This document shows positions 38,315 through 46,112 of a DNA stretch of 63,550 nt, in pieces. A model generated the notes under the pieces. It did not search any database, was not told the DNA's origin, and saw only the letters and a list, made by a program, of their open reading frames with translations. The stretch comes from a virus: positions 1 through 63,550 of the IMG/VR virus record IMGVR_UViG_3300038856_000075. One strand, 5' to 3'. Each line of letters opens with the position of its first letter. The first letter of the stretch is position 1. A program made the position numbers and the translations under genes.

Positions 38315-38525
38315 TGGAGCCTAGTCCCTTCTTGAAGGAGGCGAACTGGCGCTGGGCGGCGTAGTCGGGATCGTTGGCCGTCCGATGCGCGGCGATTGCG
38401 GCGAAAAGGTCGTGGGACGTGGACCGCCAAAACGTCTCCGGCGGCCAGTGCAGGATTGCGGCGGCGAAACCGGCGAACTCGCGGTAGGGAACGATGTCCG
38501 AGTTGGGCTCGCCGCCTACGCTTCC
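38301..38525 (-). CDS. Tail assembly chaperone, second frame (-1 frameshift product)
   Basis: In the -1 frame an open stretch runs from before 38525 to TGA 38301. It encodes DIVPYREFAGFAAAILHWPP then ETFWRSTSHDLFAAIAAHR, the pattern of small TAC proteins that follow GTA-gp10-like genes. There is no ATG, GTG or TTG in this frame between the previous in-frame stop and the domain. A CCG-GGG-GAA slip site with five G (38524-38528) lies two codons before the first-frame stop. A -1 slip gives a fusion of 109 + 74 residues (183), the usual gpG/gpGT strategy. Confidence 0.7.
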   Translation of the reverse strand, partial: GSVGGEPNSDIVPYREFAGFAAAILHWPPETFWRSTSHDLFAAIAAHRTANDPDYAAQRQFASFKKGLGSIADA

Positions 38526-38851
38526 CCCGGCGGCTCGCCTCCGGTCAAGGCGTTGGTGAGGAAGTCGATCATGGACTGCGTAAGATCATGGAAGCCCGTC
38601 CGAAAGATCATGCGACCCACTTTCTCGTAGGTCTCAGGCCCCTTCGGCGCGTCGCCCGAGGCCTTCATGCCGGCGGTGAACACGGCCGCCATGTCGGAAA
38701 TGCCGTGTTCGCCGACCATCGCACGCCGGGCGAGGGCGACTATGCCGATACCGGTGCGGGATTCGATTTCGACCATGGATTCGAACGAAGGTCGCAAGAC
38801 GTAGTCCTTGCCCTCGAGGCAAACGGTGACGTCGCCGCGTTCGGTATTCAT
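38516..38851 (-). CDS. Tail assembly chaperone / GTA-gp10-like protein
   Basis: 111 residues. DVTVCLEGKDYVLRPSFESM then VEIESRTGIGIVALARRAM and a C-terminal helix match the GTA-gp10 / phage TAC family. It lies between tail tube and tape measure, the chaperone position. The last codons (GAG CCG CCG GGG GAA GCG TAG) carry the slip site for the longer product. Confidence 0.8.
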   Translation of the reverse strand: MNTERGDVTVCLEGKDYVLRPSFESMVEIESRTGIGIVALARRAMVGEHGISDMAAVFTAGMKASGDAPKGPETYEKVGRMIFRTGFHDLTQSMIDFLTNALTGGEPPGEA

Positions 38852-38852
38852 G

Positions 38853-39266
38853 TCAGGTCGCCGAGTAGGTCATCACCCCGTTGTTTTCGAGCGTGACGTT
38901 GTACTCGGTAGCGTTGTTGAAGCCGCCCGAGATGTTGAACGACGACACCGTAAAGTTGCCGATGTAGTTCGAATTCGAGCTGTTGAGCACGACCTGGCAT
39001 TCGACGTCCGTGCCGTTCTCCCATGCGTTGCGGATGATATCGAGTCCGGTGGTGTCGGGCCAATCCGCCTTGCCGCGGACGTTGATCGTCATCCGGCGCA
39101 GGACGTTGAGCGTCGATCCCCAACCCTGCTGGTCCTTATCGGTGATGTCATCGGTTTCCGTAGGCCCCGTCATCTCCGTGACCTGCTGACCCGCCAGCGT
39201 CGCGAAGCTGGTCGGCGAGCCCGCGCTGACTTTCAACAGAACATTCGTTCCCGCTTCCTTGGACAT
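38853..39266 (-). CDS. Major tail (tube) protein
   Basis: 137 residues. VLLKVSAGSPTSFATLAGQQ, ETDDITDKDQQGWGSTL, a long beta-rich centre and the C-terminal ISGGFNNATEYNVTLENNG are typical of TP901-1-like siphovirus tube proteins. It sits directly upstream of the tail chaperone pair. It would polymerise into the tail tube. Confidence 0.85.
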   Translation of the reverse strand: MSKEAGTNVLLKVSAGSPTSFATLAGQQVTEMTGPTETDDITDKDQQGWGSTLNVLRRMTINVRGKADWPDTTGLDIIRNAWENGTDVECQVVLNSSNSNYIGNFTVSSFNISGGFNNATEYNVTLENNGVMTYSAT

Positions 39267-39278
39267 TCGACTTCCTTC

Positions 39279-39998
39279 CTATCGATATCGATGGTGACGC
39301 GCAATCGAGGGCCGCGCGTAGGCCCACCACTCGTCGGCGTAGGCCAGCGAGTCGTCCAACATGTCGGGCGTCCCCCTCGTGTAGTGGACGACCTTGGGTT
39401 CGGTTTCCTCGGGCGAATAGCCCTCTAGCCAATTCCAGCCAGCCGGCAAGGATCCGATCTCGCCGTCATCGACCCAGAACATATTGTGGAGATAGCTGCC
39501 GTCCTGGTTATTGACGGCGTACTTGGTCAGCCGCCGACAGCGAGACGGCTTCAATAGCATGACCGACGACCAATTCTTGCGCGGGTACTTGCTTTGCAGC
39601 AGCCCGCCCATCTTCAGCCGCTCGACCGGATCGTGGCGCTGCTTGACGCACATCGCGGCGTATCTGTCGTCGGCGAGCGCGAACAGCTCGGCCACGTCCG
39701 CGCGCCACATCAGGTCGGCGTCGCCGAACAGCACCCATTCGTCGCCATAGCCCTCGATCAGCGGGACCAGGAACCGGCTGAACGAGAAATCGGTCGAGAA
39801 CTCCTTGCCGTCGCGCTCGTCGTACCGCTGGCCTCGTCTGTCGGTGTAATAGGCGCGGTAGTAGAGGCCGTCGCGGCGGAGATCCCAGTCGCGCAGCGGC
39901 ACAATCTCGACCGGTGCCGACGCGTGGCGCAGCATGGATGCGACGTTCACGTCATAGGCCAGCGCATCGCGGCCATCCCATCCGAGATAGACGCGCAT
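39279..39998 (-). CDS. Glycosyltransferase, GT-A fold (family 8-like)
   Basis: 239 residues from ATG 39998 (TGATG overlap; a GTG at 40010 is also possible). RVYLGWDGRDALAYDVNVAS opens the nucleotide-binding half, WVLFGDADLMWRADV gives the metal-binding DxD motif, and KVVHYTRGTPDM matches the C-terminal H-x motif of family-8-like enzymes. It would transfer a sugar from a nucleotide donor. Last gene of the glycan island, adjacent to the tail tube gene. Confidence 0.75.
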   Translation of the reverse strand: MRVYLGWDGRDALAYDVNVASMLRHASAPVEIVPLRDWDLRRDGLYYRAYYTDRRGQRYDERDGKEFSTDFSFSRFLVPLIEGYGDEWVLFGDADLMWRADVAELFALADDRYAAMCVKQRHDPVERLKMGGLLQSKYPRKNWSSVMLLKPSRCRRLTKYAVNNQDGSYLHNMFWVDDGEIGSLPAGWNWLEGYSPEETEPKVVHYTRGTPDMLDDSLAYADEWWAYARPSIARHHRYR

Positions 39999-40768
39999 CA
40001 GCCCGGCCACTTCATGATCCAGTCGCCGCCATAGTCCTTGACCAAAACGGCGCCGAGCGATTGCAGATATTTCCCGGCCGCATTGCGCTCCTGGCCGTGG
40101 AACTTTGCTTCGTTACCCTTCTGCTCGATGACGACCGCGGGCCTGTTGCGCAGCAGCGTCTCGCGCGCGCCTTTGACGACCTCGATCTCGTAGCCCTCGA
40201 CATCGATCTTGACGAGGTCGACACGGTCGAACGCGTATTCGTCGAGTGGAGCGATGTCGACGGTCTCCGTTTCGACCGGCGCGTCGGTGACGATGCCGAG
40301 CCGGCGCCGTTCCTTGTGCGCGATGTCGTCGAGGGCGTCCGCGTCGGCGCCGATCACGTGGGCATTGCCCGTGTTCAAGTGATCGAGGACGATCCGGGCC
40401 GACCCGCGCGCTTCGCCGAGCCCGATGTGGTGGAGCACGACGTTCGGCGCGGTCACGTTCATCCCGAACAGGCTGCGGTGCAGCGACAACGGCTCGAAGG
40501 CATGGACTTCTTCGAACATCCCGGCCAGGTGCATCGACCATAGGCCAATGTGCCCGCCGACATCCACCGCCACGCGGCGGCGGTCAGGCGGGACGACGGT
40601 ATTCATCGCATAGCGCAGCTTGTGCAACTGGTACGAGCCCACAACCCGGCCGTCGGGGAGACTCACGTCACCGATCTTGGAATGGTTCTCGACCATCGAC
40701 GAAAGGTGCTTGTCGTGCTTGGGGAACCAGATCCCCTTGATCATCTTGGCTTCAAGGCCGCCGGTCAT
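39998..40768 (-). CDS. FkbM-family methyltransferase, copy 1
   Basis: 256 residues. AdoMet-binding motif VAVDVGGHIGLWSMHLAG and post-motif VHAFEPLSLHRSLFGMNV, then DLVKIDVEGYEIEVVKGA and PAVVIEQKG, are the FkbM signature. These enzymes O-methylate sugars or sugar-linked groups. Paralogous to 44644-45357. Both share an N-terminal (N/K)GIW(F/L)P start. Confidence 0.85.
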   Translation of the reverse strand: MTGGLEAKMIKGIWFPKHDKHLSSMVENHSKIGDVSLPDGRVVGSYQLHKLRYAMNTVVPPDRRRVAVDVGGHIGLWSMHLAGMFEEVHAFEPLSLHRSLFGMNVTAPNVVLHHIGLGEARGSARIVLDHLNTGNAHVIGADADALDDIAHKERRRLGIVTDAPVETETVDIAPLDEYAFDRVDLVKIDVEGYEIEVVKGARETLLRNRPAVVIEQKGNEAKFHGQERNAAGKYLQSLGAVLVKDYGGDWIMKWPG

Positions 40769-41606
40769 TCAGCGTCTCCTCTATTGCGGTGACCGCTTCG
40801 TCCGCGGTGATTTCCTTGGCGATGGCCGCGCAGTGGCCACAGCTCACGCGCATGCCGCAGGGCGAGCCCCCGCCGCGATAGAGCGCGCGCTGCCCGTCAT
40901 ACCCGGTCGTTGTCGGCGAGATGTAGCCGCCGTGATAAACCACCGCCGGGACGCCCAGCGCCGCCGCCGCGTGGTGCAGCCCGCCCTCGGTGCCGATGTA
41001 GATCTCGGCCTGCGCGAGCACGGCGCAGGCATCGCGGAACGTGGCCGTGCGGATCGCAATTGCGTCCGGCAAACGCCGCGCCGGGTTGAACTGCACGATG
41101 GGCATGGCCAGGGCCCGGGCGGCCTCGATATAGCGTTCCCACGGCCATGCCTTGTTGGGAGAGGCGCCGTTCTTGACCCCGGCCTCGATCACGGCGAACG
41201 GCCCCAGGCCTTCCGTGACGCTTCGCGCGCGGGCCCGCTCCATTGTCGTCAGCCGGAGTTCACCTGGCCCGGCGGATTTGACCGACCAGTCGGTGAACCG
41301 CCAGGGCAGTTTCGGATCCCGCACCTTCATCGTGAATTGGCGGCCGGGGAACAGGTTGGCGAACTCGGTCTCCATCCGCGCCCTGTCCACATAGGGGCGG
41401 TGCCCGCTGTAGTTCACCAGCCATGCCACCGGCGTGCCGCGGTCCAGGTCCGCCTGTGCCGCGATATGTGGGTTGTGGCGGAACACCTCGATCTCGGGCG
41501 GCCCCATGCGCAACCTGTGACCGTCGCCGACCGCCACCTTGCGGCCGGTGTTTGCATGCAGCTCTCTTGCCTGCGCCGAGACCATCAGCGCGTCGCCGTA
41601 GCCCAT
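40752..41606 (-). CDS. Glycosyltransferase family 9 (heptosyltransferase-like)
   Basis: 284 residues from ATG 41606 with AGGA upstream. An N-terminal NMGYGDALMVSAQARELHA (nucleotide-binding loop) and the C-terminal YIGTEGGLHHAAAALGVPAV are family-9 hallmarks. A cysteine pair near the end (PCGMRVSCGHCAA) may bind metal. Family members add heptose or related sugars to lipopolysaccharide cores; the acceptor here is unknown. Confidence 0.8.
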   Translation of the reverse strand: MGYGDALMVSAQARELHANTGRKVAVGDGHRLRMGPPEIEVFRHNPHIAAQADLDRGTPVAWLVNYSGHRPYVDRARMETEFANLFPGRQFTMKVRDPKLPWRFTDWSVKSAGPGELRLTTMERARARSVTEGLGPFAVIEAGVKNGASPNKAWPWERYIEAARALAMPIVQFNPARRLPDAIAIRTATFRDACAVLAQAEIYIGTEGGLHHAAAALGVPAVVYHGGYISPTTTGYDGQRALYRGGGSPCGMRVSCGHCAAIAKEITADEAVTAIEETLNDRRP

Positions 41607-41668
41607 ATTGTTCGATTTTCCTGGTTCCAGGTCTCGATGCGCCGGCTCGTCACCGGGAAGCGGCCTAT

Positions 41669-42460
41669 TTAGCCGTGCACGGCGCGCTGACGGGCCTTGG
41701 CCGCCTGTCCGGCCCCCTGGGACGCCAGAACCGCCTCGACGCGCGCAACGTCGCCCGGAGCGTCGACTGAGAAGTATTTCCGATCCCGTCCGATTTTCAC
41801 CGCGATGACCGGGACGGTATTGTCCAGCCACCGGTTCATGTCGCAGGATTCGGCGCGCTCCAACAGCGATGGGCGGCAAAGGGCGAACTCGCTCAAAATC
41901 TCGACAGTGAAGCCGAAGACCCCGCCGACGCGCCATCCAAAGAGGCTGTCTCCCGGCAACCGGTCGGACGGAATCGGCTGCCTAGAAGTGTAGAGCACGC
42001 GATCATTGCGGTTGGTCACCAGCTTGACCGTGTTGGGGTCGTGGAACTGGCCGGAATCGGCGATCGGCGCGGCCAGCACGACCGGATAGGCGGCGCGAAT
42101 CAACTCGGCCATGATCTCGATATCGCCGGTCGAAATCAGCGGTTCGTCGGCCTGGACGCAGAGCATCATGGCTTTTCCGTCGAGACCCATGATCTCCGCC
42201 GTCTCGGCGACGCGCTCGAGCGCGCGTTCGTGAAGAGGGCTCGTCATGATCACGCCGCAGTCGTCGGCCCGATAGCGGGAGGCGACGAAATCGGCTATTT
42301 CCGCGTCCGGCGTCGCGACCACCAGACTGTCGAACGCATAGCCGAGCGAGGCATCAATCGCGTATTGGATCATCGGCTTGCCGGCGATGCGGTGTAGTGG
42401 CTTCCCGGGAAAGCGCGACGACGCCATGCGGGCCGGGATCACGCCGAAGACTTGCCTCAT
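41669..42460 (-). CDS. CMP-Kdo synthetase-like cytidylyltransferase
   Basis: 263 residues. The N-terminal VIPARMASSRFPGKPLHRIA is the CMP-sugar synthetase motif, followed by CVQADEPLIS and DPNTVKLVTNRNDRVLYTSR, then the C-terminal KYFSVDAPGDVARVE. This matches KdsB (3-deoxy-manno-octulosonate cytidylyltransferase) or a close homologue activating another acidic sugar. It supplies the activated donor for the island. Length is near the usual 250. Confidence 0.85.
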   Translation of the reverse strand: MRQVFGVIPARMASSRFPGKPLHRIAGKPMIQYAIDASLGYAFDSLVVATPDAEIADFVASRYRADDCGVIMTSPLHERALERVAETAEIMGLDGKAMMLCVQADEPLISTGDIEIMAELIRAAYPVVLAAPIADSGQFHDPNTVKLVTNRNDRVLYTSRQPIPSDRLPGDSLFGWRVGGVFGFTVEILSEFALCRPSLLERAESCDMNRWLDNTVPVIAVKIGRDRKYFSVDAPGDVARVEAVLASQGAGQAAKARQRAVHG

Positions 42461-43059
42461 TTCGGTAGCCTCTTGAGACGGCTGACCGTCATGTGCAGAA
42501 TCGCCATGAAGGCGTCCTCGATCGGGCCGTCGTCGGGTTCGGTCGGCACGTGCACATTGATCGACGCCATGCCCCTGAGGCCGCCGCCGTCGCTACCGGT
42601 CATCGCGATCGTCCGCAGCCCCATCTCTTCCGCGGCCCGTATCGCGTTGATCACGTTCTCGGATTGGCCGGACCCAGACAGCCCAACCGCGATGTCGCCC
42701 GGTTGCGCCAACACGCGGAGCTGGCGTTCAAATATCGCCTCGTATCCATGGTCGTTGCCGACGCCGGTCAGCGCCGCGGCGTTGGCGGCCAGGCTGTACG
42801 CGCGCAGTCCGGGCGTGATCGCAACCGACAGGTCGTTGGCCCATTCGTCGGCCAGGGCCGCCTTGCCGCCGTTGCCGAAGAAGTAGACCGCCATCCCCCG
42901 AATGCGCGCGCCCCGGAGCGCGATGATCATCTCCGCCAAGCTTTCCGATTTCACGTTCGACAGGACCTCGCCCAGATAGCGGAAATAGGACTGCGCGAAA
43001 TCGCCGTGGCGGTGGTACCGGTCGTGCATCCGATCTAGTTGCGTTTCCCGATCGCTCAT
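42457..43059 (-). CDS. SIS-domain sugar isomerase (GmhA-like)
   Basis: 200 residues from ATG 43059. AVYFFGNGGKAALADEWAND, AGLRAYSLAANAAALTG-type and VGLSGSGQSENVINAIRAAE motifs define a SIS domain closest in layout to phosphoheptose isomerase. It would convert a keto-sugar phosphate to heptose-7-phosphate or an analogous aldose. It is adjacent to the cytidylyltransferase, so together they may make an activated sugar. Confidence 0.8.
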   Translation of the reverse strand: MSDRETQLDRMHDRYHRHGDFAQSYFRYLGEVLSNVKSESLAEMIIALRGARIRGMAVYFFGNGGKAALADEWANDLSVAITPGLRAYSLAANAAALTGVGNDHGYEAIFERQLRVLAQPGDIAVGLSGSGQSENVINAIRAAEEMGLRTIAMTGSDGGGLRGMASINVHVPTEPDDGPIEDAFMAILHMTVSRLKRLPK

Positions 43060-43841
43060 GCTTCGTTCAGATCCCTCCATGCAGTTCCGTCCCCGATCTC
43101 GACCGCTGTCCACTGGTTCGCGGCCAACCACGCCGCCCATTCGGCCCGTCCGTCCGGGCGCGGCGGATCCTCGATCCGCGACAGATCGCGGCCGGCCATC
43201 GGCGATGCCGCGCATTTTGCCGTCACGAACGCCGGAACCCCCGCCAGGAGGGCCTCGACGGCGACCCGCGAATCGAACGTCACCACCGCCCAGGCCAGCG
43301 CGAGCGCGACCTCGAACGGCATTTCACCGGGCTTGCGCAGGGGCTTGTCACGGACGATGATCGGGCGGTCCGTGTATTGGCGCAGCGACGCCATCGTCTC
43401 GCTCAGCCACCGGTCGCGGGTCAGCCCGCCGCCATGCAGGTCGAAGTGATAGGCCGATTGCAGGCAGACGAGAATGTCGCGGCCGTTGCGGTGCCAGGGC
43501 CGGATGGGCGGCATATACCGGTCCCGCCGGTCCGCATCACCGCGCCCGATCTCCGTCACTTGCCGCGCGTTGCGCGTGATCCGGAATATCTCGGTCGGTT
43601 GCCCGTCCGCCTTCGCCGGCCCCGGCGCATAGCCGTTGTCGCCGTAGTAGTAGGTCGTCCGCGTCCCCTGGGCCTGGGCCCACAGCACTCTCTGGCGCGG
43701 CGTGATGCCGTAGAAGAACGCCTCGCCGGGAAACAGTGTCTTCGCGTTCTGCGCGATGCGCCCGGCGCAGCCCGACGCGAACAGCCTGGCGAGACGGCGC
43801 GATTTCCGCTTGGCGGAATCGACGTAGCACCAGACGGTCAA
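43056..43841 (-). CDS. KpsS-like/GT-B-like protein, paralog 3
   Basis: 261 residues from TTG 43841, overlapping the previous stop as TTGA. FFYGITPRQRVLWAQ, YYYGDNGYAPGPAKADG, FRITRNARQ, RPIIVRDKPLRKPG and WAVVTFDSRVAVEALLAGVP are shared with the island proteins at 45333 and, more distantly, 43838. The closing block resembles the C-terminal donor site of capsule-type GT-B transferases. Exact activity unknown. Confidence 0.65.
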   Translation of the reverse strand: MTVWCYVDSAKRKSRRLARLFASGCAGRIAQNAKTLFPGEAFFYGITPRQRVLWAQAQGTRTTYYYGDNGYAPGPAKADGQPTEIFRITRNARQVTEIGRGDADRRDRYMPPIRPWHRNGRDILVCLQSAYHFDLHGGGLTRDRWLSETMASLRQYTDRPIIVRDKPLRKPGEMPFEVALALAWAVVTFDSRVAVEALLAGVPAFVTAKCAASPMAGRDLSRIEDPPRPDGRAEWAAWLAANQWTAVEIGDGTAWRDLNEA

Positions 43842-44647
43842 CCAAGTAACTTCCCGAAGGCGGTTCCGTCCTCGAACTCGCGAGTCGACCACTGCGCCCA
43901 TGACAGTTCCACGAACGCGGGCGCGCGGTCGCCCATGAACGGCTTCTCGACCACCGCGATCCCGCGCCGCGCCGCCTGCCGGGCGACGATGGCGGGGCCG
44001 CAGAATATTGCCGGGATGCCAGCGAGAAGCGCGTCGGTCGCCGCGTTCGACGTGAATACCACCACCGCCCAGGCGTCGGCGAGATGCTCGGCGATGGGCT
44101 CATCGAAATCCAATACGCGGTCGTAACCGCCCTTGGGCATCACCGCCCGGCGCTTGGGATGTGGCCGGTACCAGAGGGGCCGATCGGTGGCCGACCGCAG
44201 TTCCCGCGCGATGTCGTCCGGCCATGTGTTCGGCATCGCCATCTCGTTGTAGCCGAAGCCGCGCTGGCCGCAGACTAGGATGTGATCGCCGTCCTCGCGC
44301 CATGGCGCCACAGGGATATCCCAAGACTGCCACCGTTCGGGACTGCCGACGCGCCAGCGGCCGAAGCCGTTGTGCCCGCCGAGCGCGCAGGCGAAGTATT
44401 TCTCGCCCCCGATATTGCGGATGTAGGCTTCCTCGAACACGAGGGCGTCGCCGCCCGCCGCGATGAAGCGCCGCGTGGCATCGTAAGATGGCCCATAGGC
44501 GTTCCACGTCAGCACCAGGTCGTCGCGCTGCGGCTGCTGGCTGGCGCCCTCGATCACATCGTAGCCGATGGCGCGGAGGCCGGCCTTGAAGCATTCGTGC
44601 CGGCCGTCCTCGAACCGCGACGGCAGCAGGCTGAATGCCCGCTTCAT
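43838..44647 (-). CDS. KpsS-like/GT-B-like protein, paralog 2
   Basis: 269 residues. LVLTWNAYGPSYDATRRFIA, VFEEAYIRNIGGEKYFACAL, DHILVCGQRGFGYNEM, RPLWYRPHPKRRAVM and WAVVVFTSNAATDALLAGIP match the shared pattern of the three paralogs. It may be a glycosyl or glycosyl-phosphate transferase. ATGA-coupled to the FkbM gene. Confidence 0.65.
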   Translation of the reverse strand: MKRAFSLLPSRFEDGRHECFKAGLRAIGYDVIEGASQQPQRDDLVLTWNAYGPSYDATRRFIAAGGDALVFEEAYIRNIGGEKYFACALGGHNGFGRWRVGSPERWQSWDIPVAPWREDGDHILVCGQRGFGYNEMAMPNTWPDDIARELRSATDRPLWYRPHPKRRAVMPKGGYDRVLDFDEPIAEHLADAWAVVVFTSNAATDALLAGIPAIFCGPAIVARQAARRGIAVVEKPFMGDRAPAFVELSWAQWSTREFEDGTAFGKLLG

Positions 44648-45357
44648 TCGCCGGCCCAGCCGAAGAAGTAATCGCCCTTCATGCCGGGCCGGAGTTCGAC
44701 CGCGCCCCAGTCGCGCAGCAGGTCAAGTGCGGCGCCGGGCGTCTCGCCGTAGCGCTGCTCCCAGCCCACGCTTTCGACGATCACGGTCGGGCGGGAGTCG
44801 CGGATCGTCTTCTCGGCGCCCATCAGCACCTTCACCTCGTAGCCCTCGACGTCGATCTTGATCAGGTCGACGTTTCTGAGGCGCAGGCTGTCCAGCGGAC
44901 GGACCTCGGTGACGACGTCGTCGCCCTCGTAATCGGGTGCCGCGGATTCCTCGCCGATATGCGCGCGGCCGGATTGGGCGTTGCCGCTTTTCATCAGGAC
45001 CGTCGCCTTGCCGTCGCCCAGCGCGTAGCGGTGCAGGTCGAGGCGGTTGGCGTTCGCGCCCGTGATATTGCGCATCAGCACCTTGCAATGGGCCGGCATC
45101 GGCTCGAAGGCGTGGACCTTGCGGAAGATGTCGACCATCCACATCGACCATAAACCGACATGCGCGCCGGCATCGACGAATACGCGCCGACCCTTGGTGA
45201 CCTCGAGCGCCGCCTTCATATGGTGCCAGCCGAGGGCGGGACGGCCGTCGAACACGGGGCGCTTGTATCTCTTGCACGGCGCCGTCAGGGCCGCGGCGTA
45301 GTGCTCGTCATCGGCGGGCAGCCAGATGCCGTTCACGCGCTTCGAAGGTCTATCCAC
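44644..45357 (-). CDS. FkbM-family methyltransferase, copy 2
   Basis: 237 residues from GTG 45357, with AGGAG upstream; an in-frame ATG at 45390 would lengthen it but overlaps more. VFVDAGAHVGLWSMWMVD, VHAFEPMPAHCKVLMRN, DLIKIDVEGYEVKVLMGA and PTVIVESVG define the family. Paralog of 39998-40768. O-methylation of a sugar is the likely reaction. Confidence 0.85.
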   Translation of the reverse strand: MDRPSKRVNGIWLPADDEHYAAALTAPCKRYKRPVFDGRPALGWHHMKAALEVTKGRRVFVDAGAHVGLWSMWMVDIFRKVHAFEPMPAHCKVLMRNITGANANRLDLHRYALGDGKATVLMKSGNAQSGRAHIGEESAAPDYEGDDVVTEVRPLDSLRLRNVDLIKIDVEGYEVKVLMGAEKTIRDSRPTVIVESVGWEQRYGETPGAALDLLRDWGAVELRPGMKGDYFFGWAGE

Positions 45358-46112
45358 GCTTTGCCGCTCCTGAACTCGTCCAGTGTCCATTGATTCGCCG
45401 CCAGGACCGCCAGCCATTCATGGCGGTTGTCCGGGTAGACCGGCCGCTCGACCTCCCGGATGTTGGTGCTCCCCACCACGGCAGCGGGCGTCGCCCCGGT
45501 CACAAAGACCGGCACGCCGGCGACGATCGCCTCCGTGGTCACGTTGCTGTTGTGCGTGACGAGGCACCACGCGCCCGCTAGGTGTTCGTCAAGCGGGGGC
45601 TGGTATCGGTCGAGGCGTCCGTCGCCCGGCTTGAATCTGATGACGATCTTCCGGTCAGTCATCTGGGCGAGAACGCGCTTGGTTTCGTTCAGCCATTCGA
45701 CGACGTCGAAATGCCAGAACTTGCCGTAGTACGCGATCGGCGGGCAGACCAGCACATAGCCTCCGGCCTTGCGCCACGGCGCGATTTCGATGCCGAGCCG
45801 GTCGAGCCTGTCGAAGTCCGGCCGCCCCCCGCCGTCGCACAGGAAGGCGTTGCGCGTGATCCGGAAATAGCCGTCGTAATGGCCCGGGCCCATGTATCCG
45901 TTGTCGCACAGATACCAGTCGCGCCCGGCCATGATGCACCTGTCGCGGATCAAGTGGTTGTGCCGGGCGATGCCGTAGAAGAACGCCGGGTTATCGTCCT
46001 TCCTCAGCCCGTCGCCCGACCACACCATCCCTGCCCCGGTGCCGGCCTTCATCGCCGAGCAAATGATCTCCGACTTCGGGTGGCCGGTGCAGTAGATCGT
46101 GAGCCCGGTCAT
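45333..46112 (-). CDS. KpsS-like/GT-B-like protein, paralog 1
   Basis: 259 residues from ATG 46112 (ATGA overlap). TIYCTGHPKSEIICSAMKAG, FFYGIARHNHLI, YLCDNGYMGPGHYDG, FRITRNAFLCD, KIVIRFKPGD and WCLVTHNSNVTTEAIVAGVP then EWLAVLAANQWTLDEFRSG define the family, shared with the proteins at 43838 and 43056. The HNSNV...AIVAGVPVFV block resembles the donor-binding end of capsule/teichoic-type transferases. Confidence 0.65.
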   Translation of the reverse strand: MTGLTIYCTGHPKSEIICSAMKAGTGAGMVWSGDGLRKDDNPAFFYGIARHNHLIRDRCIMAGRDWYLCDNGYMGPGHYDGYFRITRNAFLCDGGGRPDFDRLDRLGIEIAPWRKAGGYVLVCPPIAYYGKFWHFDVVEWLNETKRVLAQMTDRKIVIRFKPGDGRLDRYQPPLDEHLAGAWCLVTHNSNVTTEAIVAGVPVFVTGATPAAVVGSTNIREVERPVYPDNRHEWLAVLAANQWTLDEFRSGKAWIDLRSA

